This document shows, piece by piece, positions 45,759 to 55,189 of a stretch of 64,000 nucleotides of DNA (its first letter is position 1; each line of letters begins with the position of its first letter). Source of the DNA: Gammaproteobacteria bacterium (GTDB taxonomy: Bacteria; Pseudomonadota; Gammaproteobacteria; UBA4575); NCBI GenBank assembly GCA_026713925.1, contig JAPONM010000025.1, positions 1 to 64,000 of the forward strand, written 5' to 3'. The position numbers and the translations under genes were made by a program. The notes beneath the pieces were generated by a model, which saw only the letters and a list, made by a program, of their open reading frames with translations, had not been told where the DNA came from and searched no databases.

Positions 45759-46427
45759 TCACATGTATTTTTGTTCATAAGTTGCAATCTCTTTGGCCAA
45801 ATCAGCCATTTTCTTAAAGATATAGTGGGCACCAGCATCGATAAGCCAGTCCTCATTTATGAAACCTGCATAACCAAACACATTCATACCTGCAGTAATT
45901 CCTCCCTTTACTCCTATTGGACTGTCCTCAATTACGAGGCACTTGCAAGGCTCGGTGTATCCCATATCATGCGCTGCATGAAGAAAGATATCTGGACAAG
46001 GCTTTCTACGAGACACATCAGATGCACTATAGAGCTTCCCTTCAAACGATTCGAGTAGGCCAGTTTTACTCAAGGTGGTGCGCATCTTCTCATGTGACCC
46101 ATCCGATGCAACGCAATACGGAATGGTAATTTCTGCCAAAGCTTGCTTGATACCACATACGGCAGTAACCGAATTTCTTAAAGCTGCTATGATCTCGCTT
46201 TGATACCTAGCTTCCAAATTTGAAGGCGGCTTGCGTCCTATCAACTGTTCAATTATCTTCAGGGACTGCTCAGAAGACTTTCCCAAAAACATTCCCAACA
46301 AGTCATCCATATTGAGTGATAAGCCGCACTCCTCAGACAATATTTTTCCGAATACTTCGGCAGTAATCCGCTCACTATCAACAAGGACGCCATCACAATC
46401 AAATATGATTAGCTCAATTTTATTCAT
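45759..46427 (-). CDS. HAD-superfamily phosphatase (beta-phosphoglucomutase-like subgroup)
   Basis: This Mg-dependent hydrolase of about 222 residues has motif I FDCDGVLVDSE with the nucleophile and acid Asp near residues 10 and 12, motif II VASDGS (about 110), motif III Lys in RRKPCPDIF and motif IV VIEDSPIG. The cap domain is helical, between residues 20 and 85. The subgroup includes sugar-phosphate phosphatases and phosphomutases; the substrate is not readable. ATG 46427 or GTG 46430. Confidence 0.9.
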   Translation of the reverse strand: MNKIELIIFDCDGVLVDSERITAEVFGKILSEECGLSLNMDDLLGMFLGKSSEQSLKIIEQLIGRKPPSNLEARYQSEIIAALRNSVTAVCGIKQALAEITIPYCVASDGSHEKMRTTLSKTGLLESFEGKLYSASDVSRRKPCPDIFLHAAHDMGYTEPCKCLVIEDSPIGVKGGITAGMNVFGYAGFINEDWLIDAGAHYIFKKMADLAKEIATYEQKYM

Positions 46428-46709
46428 CACTTCACAAATGTATTTTCGGAATCATGCATTCATGATTATCGAGGTAGTTTCAGGAAATAAATTCTCGTTA
46501 ATCTGAAAGGATATTGGTATTGTTTTAGCAGGCTAGCTAGTAAGCCTGCACAAACACCAGAAGACCATTCTTTCCACAATGTATAGCCTTCATCAATCAG
46601 ATATAAAACTTGCCTGGGTTCAACTCATTCTGAGACAGGAAATACTTATGATCACAGGCATAGTTCAGCATATGTGGGGAAGACCAGTAAGACTTGCGCG
46701 TCAACCATA

Positions 46710-46785
46710 TGGAGCGGGAAACGAGGCTCGAACTCGCGACCTCAACCTTGGCAAGGTTGCGCTCTACCAACTGAGCTATTCCCGC
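46710..46785 (-). tRNA. tRNA-Gly (GCC)
   Basis: Acceptor GCGGGAA pairs with TTCCCGC, anticodon GCC lies within ACCTTGCCAAGGT, T-arm is GAGTTCGAGCCTC, and CCA is encoded. It lies 60 bases downstream of pgsA on the same strand, the position of glyW in E. coli. Confidence 0.97.
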
Positions 46786-46845
46786 AATATCCAGGGTCCA
46801 GTTTAACGATCAACAGGTATGAGTCAATATATTCCGGCATCTCCT

Positions 46846-47400
46846 TCAGCCAGCAGACATCATTGCACGGCGAATATAGATTACCATTGACCAAAGCGTA
46901 AGAGTCGCTGCAACGTTCAGCAACCATACTCCAATTTCAAAAACAGGTAGACCAAATACTGGATGGTAATAGAGTATCAAAAACAACGCTAACATTTGTA
47001 CAGCGGTTTTGAGCTTGCCAACCATCGAAACTGCTACGGACTCACGACGACCCAGTTCGGACATCCATTCACGGAGACCGGAGACCACAATTTCCCGTGC
47101 AATTATGATCAGTGACGGGATTAGAATGGACAAGTGTCCGTGAGCATCCACTATAACGACAAGTACCGTAACCACAATCAATTTATCTGCAATTGGGTCC
47201 AAAAATGCTCCCAATTTAGATACCTGATTCAGCCTTCGTGCTAAATACCCATCTAACCAATCAGTCAATGACGCAAATCCGAAAAGTACAGCTGCAACTG
47301 GCATACCCCAGTAGTCGGGAGGAAAATAGTAAGCCCACACTAACATGGGTATTATAAAAATCCTGATACAGGTCAATAAGTTAGGAATATAATATATCAT
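46846..47400 (-). CDS. pgsA: CDP-diacylglycerol-glycerol-3-phosphate 3-phosphatidyltransferase PgsA
   Basis: This inner-membrane enzyme makes phosphatidylglycerol phosphate. It is 184 residues with the CDP-alcohol phosphatidyltransferase motif TDWLDGYLARRL...GAFLDPIAD, in which Asp47, Asp50, Asp68 and Asp72 bind two metals. Four to six hydrophobic segments are seen. It starts 11 bases after the uvrC stop and is followed by tRNA-Gly. Confidence 0.96.
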   Translation of the reverse strand: MIYYIPNLLTCIRIFIIPMLVWAYYFPPDYWGMPVAAVLFGFASLTDWLDGYLARRLNQVSKLGAFLDPIADKLIVVTVLVVIVDAHGHLSILIPSLIIIAREIVVSGLREWMSELGRRESVAVSMVGKLKTAVQMLALFLILYYHPVFGLPVFEIGVWLLNVAATLTLWSMVIYIRRAMMSAG

Positions 47401-47411
47401 GTAAGGTTAAT

Positions 47412-49226
47412 TCAAAAAGTATGCACCTTCTGGTAGATGGCTTCTGCAAGATTCTTGCCTATGCCAGGCACCTTGGCTAGTTCTTCCACTCCTGCACGAG
47501 AAATTCCACGCATACCTCCAAAGTGCTTCAATAGATTTTGTCTGCGTTTAGGTCCCAAGCCAGGTATGCTCTCCAAAGGTGATGTAGTCCTGCTTCTAGT
47601 TCTACGCTTTCTGTGGCTTGTAATTGCAAACCGATGCGCCTCATCCCGAATTTGCTGAATCAAATGAAATGCGAGCGAATGCCTAGCGAGGCGAACTGTT
47701 TTTCCTGCATCAGCAAGTATGAGGGTTTCATCGCCTGCTCGCCTGCCCGCAGCCTTAGCTACGCCGATTAAAGCGACTCCCTCAACCTGCAGTTCATTAA
47801 GCACTGCTTTCGCCTTTTCAACATGTCCCCTGCCACCATCAATCACGAGCACATCCGGCACCCTACCCTCATCTTTTTTAAGCCTTGTATAGCGCCGCAT
47901 CAGAGCCTGATGCATAGCGGCATAGTCATCACCAGGCCTAATCCCTCTAATATTGAAGTGACGATATTCCGTCTTACGAGGTCCGTCATGATCAAAAACT
48001 ACACATGAGGCAACAGTAGCCTCTCCTTTTGTATGGCTGACATCAAAACATTCAATACGCATGGGCAAACAGTCAAAGCCAAGTTCGTCCTGCATCGCTT
48101 CAAAGCGTTGCAAAAATCCGGCTTTTGAAGCTATCTTGCCCTGCATAGTGGCAACAGCATTTTTCCTAGCAATGTCCAGCCACCGAGCCCGCTCACTGCG
48201 AGGATAACAAGTTATTGATACCTTCTTTCCTAGTTTATTACTCAGCATCTCCTGTAGAGGCCTGATTCCATCTGGGCGATGACTCAGAATGATTTCTTGT
48301 GGAACACTGTGAGCAATATAATACTGGCCAAGAAAAGCAGTAATTACTTTCTTCTCGCTCATGGCCTCAGGTAGCTTCGGGAAGTAACTTTTATTTCCTA
48401 GATTTACACCTGCACGAATATTGAATACCTGGACACAGGCTATCTCTCCTTCTGATGCAACTGCGACTATATCAACATCACCTCTTTGCGAGCTTACATA
48501 TTGCTGTTCTGACACAGAGCGTAGTAACTCAATTCTGTCACGGAACTGTGCAGCCTTCTCATAGTCTAGGTCAGCTGATGCCTGGTCCATGTCACAGATG
48601 TAACGCGTGATCAGCTCGTAGCTGTTCCCCTCAAGAAACTTGACTGCTGATTCAACTTCTTTACGGTAGCTGTCCACATCTATAAACCCTACGCAGGGCG
48701 CACTGCAGCGGGAAATTTGATACTGAAGGCATGGCCTGTTCCGGTGGCTGAAAAAATAGTCATCACATTGTCGAACCTTGAAAACTTTTTGCAAGAGATT
48801 TAATGCATCTCTTGCTGCACCTGCGTTTGCATAAGGTCCAAAATATTTGCCTTTTTGACTGCGACTGCCACGATAGAATGAAATCTGCGGAAATGTATGT
48901 TTGGAAGATATGAAAATATAAGGATAGCTTTTATCATCTTTCAACAAGATGTTATAGCGTGGGCGATGCTGCTTAATCAGGTTGCTTTCCAACAACAACG
49001 CCTCTGACTCAGTGTTAGTGATGGTGATCTCAATGTTTGCGGTCTGGGAAACCATCCTTGCTATTCTCAAGCTTCTTTCATTTTTCGAGAAATAGGCTGC
49101 TACTCTTTTCTTTAAATTTTTTGCTTTACCTACATACAGCAATCTTCCCTGTGTATCGAGCATGCGATACACGCCTGGGCTCGAGGTAAGTGTGTGGATG
49201 AATTGCTTGTGATCAAATTGGCTCAT
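47412..49226 (-). CDS. uvrC: Excinuclease ABC subunit C
   Basis: This nucleotide excision repair nuclease has about 604 residues. It has an N-terminal GIY-YIG domain (PGVYRMLD...LLYVGKAKNLKKRV), a central Cys-rich region (RPCLQYQISRCSAPC), a UvrB-binding UVR segment (about 200-235), an RNase H-like C-terminal nuclease with CFDVSHTKGE and VIDGGRGH, and two helix-hairpin-helix motifs at the end (IPGLGPKRRQ, VPGIGKNLA). ATG 49226; the frame starts at TTG 49235. Confidence 0.97.
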   Translation of the reverse strand: MSQFDHKQFIHTLTSSPGVYRMLDTQGRLLYVGKAKNLKKRVAAYFSKNERSLRIARMVSQTANIEITITNTESEALLLESNLIKQHRPRYNILLKDDKSYPYIFISSKHTFPQISFYRGSRSQKGKYFGPYANAGAARDALNLLQKVFKVRQCDDYFFSHRNRPCLQYQISRCSAPCVGFIDVDSYRKEVESAVKFLEGNSYELITRYICDMDQASADLDYEKAAQFRDRIELLRSVSEQQYVSSQRGDVDIVAVASEGEIACVQVFNIRAGVNLGNKSYFPKLPEAMSEKKVITAFLGQYYIAHSVPQEIILSHRPDGIRPLQEMLSNKLGKKVSITCYPRSERARWLDIARKNAVATMQGKIASKAGFLQRFEAMQDELGFDCLPMRIECFDVSHTKGEATVASCVVFDHDGPRKTEYRHFNIRGIRPGDDYAAMHQALMRRYTRLKKDEGRVPDVLVIDGGRGHVEKAKAVLNELQVEGVALIGVAKAAGRRAGDETLILADAGKTVRLARHSLAFHLIQQIRDEAHRFAITSHRKRRTRSRTTSPLESIPGLGPKRRQNLLKHFGGMRGISRAGVEELAKVPGIGKNLAEAIYQKVHTF

Positions 49227-49247
49227 ATCACGCAAATATTTAAAGGA

Positions 49248-49898
49248 TCATCTGCTTTCAAGAATGGAGACCACCTTAATGAAAATTGCTTCAAACATCT
49301 CTTGTGTAAGTCGTCTGGTTTGTATGTTATAGCGGCTACAGTGATATGAATCCAGTAAGCAAAGCTGGCAATCCAACTCGTATATTTCCCCATGCGCAAA
49401 TGGAAGCTTCCGCGGGTTCAAGTCCAGAGCACTCAATACTGCATGATGAGCGATCCTGCCTAAAGCAAGCACTATGCCTTTCGGATTCAGGAGATGGAGC
49501 TCATTACGTAAATAGGTATTGCAGTTTCTAACCTCTTGTGCGGTAGGTCTGTTTGCTGGGGGTAAACATTTGACTGCATTGGTTATTCTACAATTTTTTA
49601 ACTGGAGGGAATCGTGGCTGCTACTGGAAACAGGTTGCGATGCAAAACCGAACTGGTGAAGTGTTCGATATAAAACGTCACCTGCATGATCGCCAGTAAA
49701 AGGCCTGCCTGTTGCATTGGCACCATGTAGTCCTGGAGCCAGACCTACAATCAGGAGCTGTGCATTAGTATTCCCGAACGCGGCGACTGGTTTACAGTGG
49801 TACGTCGCGTATTTTTTCTTAGAGGATGCTAGATAGCTTACGAGACGGGAACATTTTTTGCAGCCTTCCCTGTAAGTCAATGAGTGTGCGGTAACCAC
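49248..49898 (-). CDS. Family 5 (UDGb-type) uracil-DNA glycosylase
   Basis: This 216-residue protein has four Cys for a 4Fe-4S cluster (Cys13, Cys16, Cys111, Cys126), motif A GLAPGLHGAN (52-61), TGRPFTGD (63-70) and motif B YHCSRYNIQTRRLT. The absence of Asp in motif A and the GLHGAN sequence place it in family 5. It removes uracil and other deaminated bases. It is translated from a GTG. It lies between fabH and uvrC on one strand; a second uracil glycosylase (Mug type) lies 15 kb away. Confidence 0.92.
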   Translation of the reverse strand: MVTAHSLTYREGCKKCSRLVSYLASSKKKYATYHCKPVAAFGNTNAQLLIVGLAPGLHGANATGRPFTGDHAGDVLYRTLHQFGFASQPVSSSSHDSLQLKNCRITNAVKCLPPANRPTAQEVRNCNTYLRNELHLLNPKGIVLALGRIAHHAVLSALDLNPRKLPFAHGEIYELDCQLCLLDSYHCSRYNIQTRRLTQEMFEAIFIKVVSILESR

Positions 49899-49922
49899 CT
49901 ATACAAGCAGGACTTTGGTTGC

Positions 49923-50891
49923 TCAGAATTTTAAAAGTGCAGAACCCCATGTAAATCCACTACCAAAAGCTTCTAACATTAATGTTTGCCCTTTCTTAAT
50001 TCTGCCATCACGTACGGCTACATCCAGCGCCAAGGGTATAGATGCCGCTGAGGTGTTGCCGTGCTGGGCTACAGTAACTACGACACGCTCCAACGACATT
50101 TTCAGCTTGCGTGCAGTAGCTTCTATAATACGGCTATTGGCCTGATGAGGAACCAGCCAGTCTATATCGCTTTTGCCGATTCTATTTGCTTCAAGGGCCT
50201 CATCTACTATCTGACCTAATGTATTAACTGCCATCTTGAATACGGCATTACCCTCCATGTACACATAAGCTTCTCCAGCCTTAAGCTGTTCATATCCAAT
50301 TGATATACCATGAGGTACATGTAATAGGTGCTCATAGCTGCCATCTGCATGCAGATGCGTTGACATGATCCCAGGTTCTGCAGCTGCTTCAAGCACCACA
50401 GCACCTGCTCCGTCACCAAACAGGACACAGGTACTGCGATCATTCCAATCCAAGATTCGGGACAGGGTTTCTGACCCTACCACCAATGCACACTGGGTCT
50501 CACCCGCGCGAATAAACTTGTCTGCGATACTCAGAGCATACACAAAGCCTGTACAAACCGCCTGTACGTCAAAAGCTGGACAGCCGTGGACATCCAGTTT
50601 TTTTTGCAGCAGGCAGGCAGTGCCAGGAAAAATCTTGTCTGCAGTTGTAGTCGCTAGAATCACCATATCAATGTCAGCATTTGATATCCCTGACATTTCA
50701 ATCGCACGACGTGATGCATGTAACGCAAGGTCGCAAGTGGTCTCACCTTCAGCAGCGACATGACGTTCCTTAATACCAGTTCTTTCCTGTATCCATTTGT
50801 CAGAAGTATCGACCAGTTTTTCCAAGTCCTTGTTTGTGAGCACTTTCTCCGGCAAATAGCTTCCAGTACCAGTAATTTTTGAATAAATCAT
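49923..50891 (-). CDS. fabH: Beta-ketoacyl-ACP synthase III
   Basis: This starter condensing enzyme of fatty acid synthesis condenses acetyl-CoA with malonyl-ACP. It has 322 residues with catalytic Cys113 in QAVCTGF, His in VPHQANSRI (about 249) and Asn in [12 protein letters not shown] (about 279). Its ATG overlaps the plsX stop (ATGA). The next genes in most gammaproteobacteria (fabD, fabG, acpP) are absent here. Confidence 0.97.
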   Translation of the reverse strand: MIYSKITGTGSYLPEKVLTNKDLEKLVDTSDKWIQERTGIKERHVAAEGETTCDLALHASRRAIEMSGISNADIDMVILATTTADKIFPGTACLLQKKLDVHGCPAFDVQAVCTGFVYALSIADKFIRAGETQCALVVGSETLSRILDWNDRSTCVLFGDGAGAVVLEAAAEPGIMSTHLHADGSYEHLLHVPHGISIGYEQLKAGEAYVYMEGNAVFKMAVNTLGQIVDEALEANRIGKSDIDWLVPHQANSRIIEATARKLKMSLERVVVTVAQHGNTSAASIPLALDVAVRDGRIKKGQTLMLEAFGSGFTWGSALLKF

Positions 50892-51913
50892 AATGCGCTG
50901 CTGTGCTCTAGGTACTCCACGATACGGGTATCAATCTGCTGTGGTACCTGTTTAACGGCTTCCACACGTGCAATATCGATTGCATGTTGAAATGAATAGG
51001 CGTCTGCACTTCCATGGCTCTTGATCACAACACCACGTAACCCCAACAGGCTGGCACCATTATAGCACCGCGGATCAATGCGCTGGCTGAATGATTTCAA
51101 TACAGGTAAAGCTAGCAAGCCACTTAACCTGGTAAGCAGATTCCGGTCAAATTCCTGTTTAATATAATGTGAGATGGTTCTTGCAACACCTTCGCTGGCT
51201 TTCAATGAAACGTTGCCAGCAAATCCATCGCAAACTACAACATTGACATCTCCGCAATATACGTCATCGCCCTCTACATAGCCGATGTAATTTAACCCGC
51301 TTTGACGCAACATCTCGTTGGCCTGTTTTACCTGCTCGTTACCCTTTATTTCCTCTTCACCAATATTCAATAAACCCACTTTGGGATTTTCAATTTCATC
51401 GATAGCTGATGCCAGCACAGAACCCATCACAGCGAACTGCAACAAATGTTCACTAGTACAACCCACATTGGCACCCAAGTCCAGCATGTAGGTGTGACCA
51501 TGTATTGATGGAATCGTACTAATGATCGCTGGTCGGTCAATTCCAGACAGTGTCTTCAGTACATAGCGAGCTGTTGCCACCAGCGCACCAGTGTTACCGG
51601 CACTGACACAGGCGTGCGCAATTCCTTCCTTTACCAGATTAACTGCCACCCGCATTGATGAGTCCTTTTTGGTGCGTAATGCACTCGAGGGTGATTCATT
51701 CATCTCGACCTGCTGGCTGGTATGATGAATTTTCAGTCGTTCGCAGGGCTTTACATTGATTTTGTTGAACTCAACTGCAATTTCTTGCTGGTCCCCGACC
51801 AGAATTAAGGAAGTATCACGATTGAACTCCAAATACTTAGCAGCTGCCCTGACAACCACGGCCACACCAAAGTCACCACCCATTGCATCCAGTGAAACTG
51901 TATAAGTTTCCAC
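50888..51913 (-). CDS. plsX: Phosphate acyltransferase PlsX
   Basis: It makes acyl-phosphate from acyl-ACP for phospholipid synthesis. It is 341 residues and starts with [11 protein letters not shown], the family hallmark, with later [24 protein letters not shown] and [14 protein letters not shown]. The GTG start is needed to keep this N-terminus. The order yceD-rpmF-plsX-fabH is as in E. coli. Confidence 0.96.
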   Translation of the reverse strand: METYTVSLDAMGGDFGVAVVVRAAAKYLEFNRDTSLILVGDQQEIAVEFNKINVKPCERLKIHHTSQQVEMNESPSSALRTKKDSSMRVAVNLVKEGIAHACVSAGNTGALVATARYVLKTLSGIDRPAIISTIPSIHGHTYMLDLGANVGCTSEHLLQFAVMGSVLASAIDEIENPKVGLLNIGEEEIKGNEQVKQANEMLRQSGLNYIGYVEGDDVYCGDVNVVVCDGFAGNVSLKASEGVARTISHYIKQEFDRNLLTRLSGLLALPVLKSFSQRIDPRCYNGASLLGLRGVVIKSHGSADAYSFQHAIDIARVEAVKQVPQQIDTRIVEYLEHSSAL

Positions 51914-52007
51914 GTTTTATCGATGACTCATAAAACCCGTAGGCAGATCAAGCAAATCAGCTTCAAAGATAAATTAAGCAATTGCAAAAAAGCCGGTTCG
52001 GATATGG

Positions 52008-52205
52008 CTATCCTTCGTCTTCTTCATATTCGTCAGGCTTTATAATAACCTGTCTCCCACGATAGTAGCCGTCAGGTGTTACGTGGTGGCGCAAATGGGT
52101 TTCGCCAGTAGTGTGATCAATAGATAGCGTAGCGGGGGTAAGTGCATCGTGCGCTCTGCGCATGTCTCTTTTTGAACGAGTCTTCCTGTTTTTCTGTACT
52201 GCCAT
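52008..52205 (-). CDS. rpmF: 50S ribosomal protein L32
   Basis: It is 65 residues and starts [20 protein letters not shown]. The four zinc-binding Cys found in many L32 proteins are missing; the two CxxC positions carry no Cys (the C-terminal part is rich in Glu and Asp). GGAG lies 7 bases upstream of ATG 52205. It is 18 bases downstream of yceD. A hairpin overlapping the stop with TTTTTT beyond (51985-52009) may be a weak terminator. Confidence 0.95.
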   Translation of the reverse strand: MAVQKNRKTRSKRDMRRAHDALTPATLSIDHTTGETHLRHHVTPDGYYRGRQVIIKPDEYEEDEG

Positions 52206-52223
52206 ATAGTTCTCCAACCTTGA

Positions 52224-52745
52224 CTAGCATTTCAATATAGCAAAAGGGGTTTCCTTGTTGTTGCCTGGTTCTCTACCAGAAGCGAGCCAAGCTACCATAT
52301 CTGAGTTACATAGTGAAATATCTTTGTGTTTAAGAGCTATGGGAAGGGTCAATAACAACTCATCTTCTACCAGATTCGACAGCTCAAGACCATTGCCCGA
52401 ATATTCATACAAATCATATTCCCCAATTTTCTCTGTAATGTTCTCAAATTCTGGTTTCATGATGAGTTTAACGATAGGATTCAAAATAGCCTCAACCTCG
52501 CCAAGGCACCGCTCACAACGTAACCTCAAGGTACACATCATATCCCCATCCACCGTACAATATACGAAGTTCTCCCGTGAAAAATGCAAATGAACCGTGA
52601 CAGCAGGCTGCATTGAAATTACTGCATTTCTTATGCGTGGCATAGTATATGTGGGCACTAGCCCAACCAGATCAAGCTTACGGTCAGCCATGTATAGAGG
52701 ATCAAAATTTGGCGACAACGTGTGATTTTCAGCATTCGTTTTCAT
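52224..52745 (-). CDS. yceD: YceD/DUF177 family protein
   Basis: This 173-residue protein with LRCERCLGEVEA, the metal-binding CxxC of DUF177, lies directly upstream of rpmF as in nearly all proteobacteria. YceD homologues are implicated in 23S rRNA or ribosome assembly. The start is uncertain: ATG 52745 is chosen, and ATG 52784 or 52691 are alternatives. Confidence 0.9.
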   Translation of the reverse strand: MKTNAENHTLSPNFDPLYMADRKLDLVGLVPTYTMPRIRNAVISMQPAVTVHLHFSRENFVYCTVDGDMMCTLRLRCERCLGEVEAILNPIVKLIMKPEFENITEKIGEYDLYEYSGNGLELSNLVEDELLLTLPIALKHKDISLCNSDMVAWLASGREPGNNKETPFAILKC

Positions 52746-52786
52746 GTTTCTTGGACAGTGTCTATTTATATAATAGACATCCAAGA

Positions 52787-53770
52787 CTACCGAAGCGCGA
52801 GTTGCCCTAATGTTTCGCGAATCGGGGACATGAATGCATTACCTAGTTTCCTAGCAAACTTCTGCAAAACATCTTCCCTATACGTGTAATCGTGTATTTC
52901 TTCAACTCCCACTACTTCACGAGCCACATAGCTTGTACCGCCAAACCCATCGACTAACCCAATTTCAAGAGCCTGCTCACCCGTCCAAACCAAACCGCTG
53001 AATACCTCAGCATCGCTTACAAGCCGGTCTCCTCTGCCTTCTTTTACAACACTGATAAACTGCTGATGGATTTCATCCAGTAGCCTTTGTACATGCTCTT
53101 TTTCAAATGGTCCTTCTGGAGAAAAAGGATCCAGAAGACCCTTATGCTCACCTGCGATCATAAGCCTCCGCTCTATACCAAGCTTTTTCATCGCCTCAAC
53201 AAAGCCAAAGCCGTCCATACGTACACCGATAGAGCCTACAATGCTTGCTTTGTCAGCATAAATTTTGTCGGCGGCTACTGCTGCAAATACCCCTCCAGAA
53301 GTACAGACATCAGCAACCACTGCATACAGTGGTTTTTCGGGGTAAAGCCCACGCAAGCGCGTAATTTCACGATTGATATAACTAGCCTGAACCGGGCTTC
53401 CACCTGGGCTGTTAATCTTCAATATTACTGCTGCTGACCTTTCGTTCTCAAATGCTGCACGCAACCCCGAAACAACATTATCAGCACTGGCATTTTCACC
53501 GTCAGCAATAACGCCGACTAATTCAACCAATGCGGTATGCCTACCCCCTGTAAACAAACTGGAAAATTCCCAGCCCATCATACTGACTAAGAAGATGCCT
53601 ACATAGGCAAAACCCAGGAGTTTAAAAAAGATTCCCCAGCGGCGGGCTCGCTTTTGTTCTTTAAGACCCGCTGTAGCAAGTTTTAATATCGCTTCCTGCT
53701 CCCAGGAAGCTGCAGGACGCGCAAAACGCTTGGTGTCCGAAGGCTGATCCAAATTGATTTCAGGTTCCAT
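52787..53770 (-). CDS. sppA: Signal peptide peptidase-like S49 protease
   Basis: This membrane protease has 327 residues: a cytoplasmic N-terminal segment, one transmembrane helix (about 48-65), then the S49 catalytic domain with Ser158 in VCTSGG and Lys210 in GEHKGLLDP, the two catalytic residues. It is the short SppA form with one protease domain. It is placed between rluC and yceD on the same strand; in E. coli sppA lies elsewhere and maf occupies this position. Confidence 0.94.
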   Translation of the reverse strand: MEPEINLDQPSDTKRFARPAASWEQEAILKLATAGLKEQKRARRWGIFFKLLGFAYVGIFLVSMMGWEFSSLFTGGRHTALVELVGVIADGENASADNVVSGLRAAFENERSAAVILKINSPGGSPVQASYINREITRLRGLYPEKPLYAVVADVCTSGGVFAAVAADKIYADKASIVGSIGVRMDGFGFVEAMKKLGIERRLMIAGEHKGLLDPFSPEGPFEKEHVQRLLDEIHQQFISVVKEGRGDRLVSDAEVFSGLVWTGEQALEIGLVDGFGGTSYVAREVVGVEEIHDYTYREDVLQKFARKLGNAFMSPIRETLGQLALR

Positions 53771-53827
53771 ACTCGGCTTCGACTCAAAATCCTCGAATAA
53801 TTCGATCTGTTTTTTTTAAGCTTTTGA

Positions 53828-54757
53828 TTAATCAAATAGAACTGAAAGAAAACTTTTCAATTCTAAATCTATAGGTGCTGTTATAGCATAATTCACACCA
53901 TTGCTTCGACATCGGAATGCAATCATTGCTGAATGCAAGAACATTCGTTTCAATCCTTTTTTCTTGCACGCCCGGTTAAAGGCAAAATCGCCATATTTCC
54001 GATCGCCTGCAACAGGATGCCCCAGCTGCGCGGCATGGATACGAATCTGATGAGTCCGTCCTGTACTGATGTAGATATTCAGCAAAGAATACTCCTCGCA
54101 AATCTTATTTGGCGAGAACTTGGTAACCGCAGTCTTGTATCTGTTGTCCGTACTTGTTCCAGCTAACTCTTCAGGTCCTCGCCGGTGTGCCTTTAAAGGC
54201 ACAAGGATTGTTTTCTCACCCAGCTTCCATTGACCTTTTACTAGTGCAAGATATTCTTTTTCTACTTCGCGTGCCCTAAACAAGTCATGCAATTCATTTA
54301 GCATAATTTTGTTTTTTGCAACTAGCAGGCATCCACTTGTATGGCGGTCCAGCCTGTGTACCAGTTCTAGGAAAGGCGCCTCAGGGCGTAATGCACGTAA
54401 CACCTCGATTACACCAAAAGATACTCGGCTACCTGGGTGAACTGCAATCCCTGCTGGTTTGTTGATTACAAGAATAGATTCGTCTTCAAACAGAATTGAA
54501 GACTTAATGAGCAACTGAAGGTCATCAGCAATCACCGGAGTCAGCTTATGCGAGACGCGCAGTGCTGGAACCGAAATTTCATCTGCCTCCACAAGTCGGT
54601 AGGTTTGCTTTACGCGCTTGCCATTTACCTTGATTTTGCCTGTACGCAGCAATCTATAGATATGGCTCCGAGGTACACCTTTCAGACAAGTAAGTAGAAA
54701 ATTATCGATTCTTTGGCCGTTTCTGATGGAATCGATAGTGTATATGGAACCCTTCAT
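53828..54757 (-). CDS. rluC: 23S rRNA pseudouridine synthase RluC
   Basis: It modifies uridines 955, 2504 and 2580 of 23S rRNA. It has an N-terminal S4 domain (GQRIDNFLLTCLKGVPRSHIYRLLRTGKI) and a catalytic domain with VHRLDRHTSG, the Asp being the nucleophile (about residue 139). It is 309 residues. Divergent from rne, as in E. coli, so the assignment to RluC rather than RluD is well supported. Confidence 0.95.
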   Translation of the reverse strand: MKGSIYTIDSIRNGQRIDNFLLTCLKGVPRSHIYRLLRTGKIKVNGKRVKQTYRLVEADEISVPALRVSHKLTPVIADDLQLLIKSSILFEDESILVINKPAGIAVHPGSRVSFGVIEVLRALRPEAPFLELVHRLDRHTSGCLLVAKNKIMLNELHDLFRAREVEKEYLALVKGQWKLGEKTILVPLKAHRRGPEELAGTSTDNRYKTAVTKFSPNKICEEYSLLNIYISTGRTHQIRIHAAQLGHPVAGDRKYGDFAFNRACKKKGLKRMFLHSAMIAFRCRSNGVNYAITAPIDLELKSFLSVLFD

Positions 54758-55189
54758 ATCAGGCAGACAGCCTGCACCGTTGAATGAGAAATATTAAGTT
54801 TTTTGGAAATAGCAAGGGTCGAAATAGTACAACTTGTTAATTTTAGAATAGTTACGTAACATTACACCATTGGTGCATAGCACCATCGGCGAAGTGTGTT
54901 TTTGTTTATCGCCCTTTGAATTTCTGCTTCCATAGCTTATGGCACTTCAGAAATGCTATGAAAGCAACTGTGGCAACATCTGCCGGTTTGCTCTGGTTAC
55001 TCTTGAATTAAAGTCAGAGTGCTTCATTGCATAAAATGAATAGTTTAACAAGTATTACATACCATTTCTTCCGTAGTCTTTTCTCCACAGGCCTCGTACG
55101 GCTAGCGTATCTAAACCATGCTGGAGAAATAATGGAACAACACATTCCGCATATGGCTCGGGGAAGATGGACACTAAATAGAGTTAAGT
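54758..55189 (+). promoter_or_regulatory. Long structured leader of rne
   Basis: This 432-base gap between rluC and rne contains a TGGTGC/GCACCA hairpin (54871-54876, 54880-54885), GGCGA/TCGCC (54888-54892, 54909-54913) and an 11-bp stem with one mismatch: GCTTCCATAGC (54926-54936) with GCTATGAAAGC (54955-54965), which competes with TTTCTG/CAGAAA inside. RNase E of E. coli limits its own mRNA through a 361-base leader; a similar role here is inference. The rne start codon has only a weak ribosome binding site. Confidence 0.5.
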
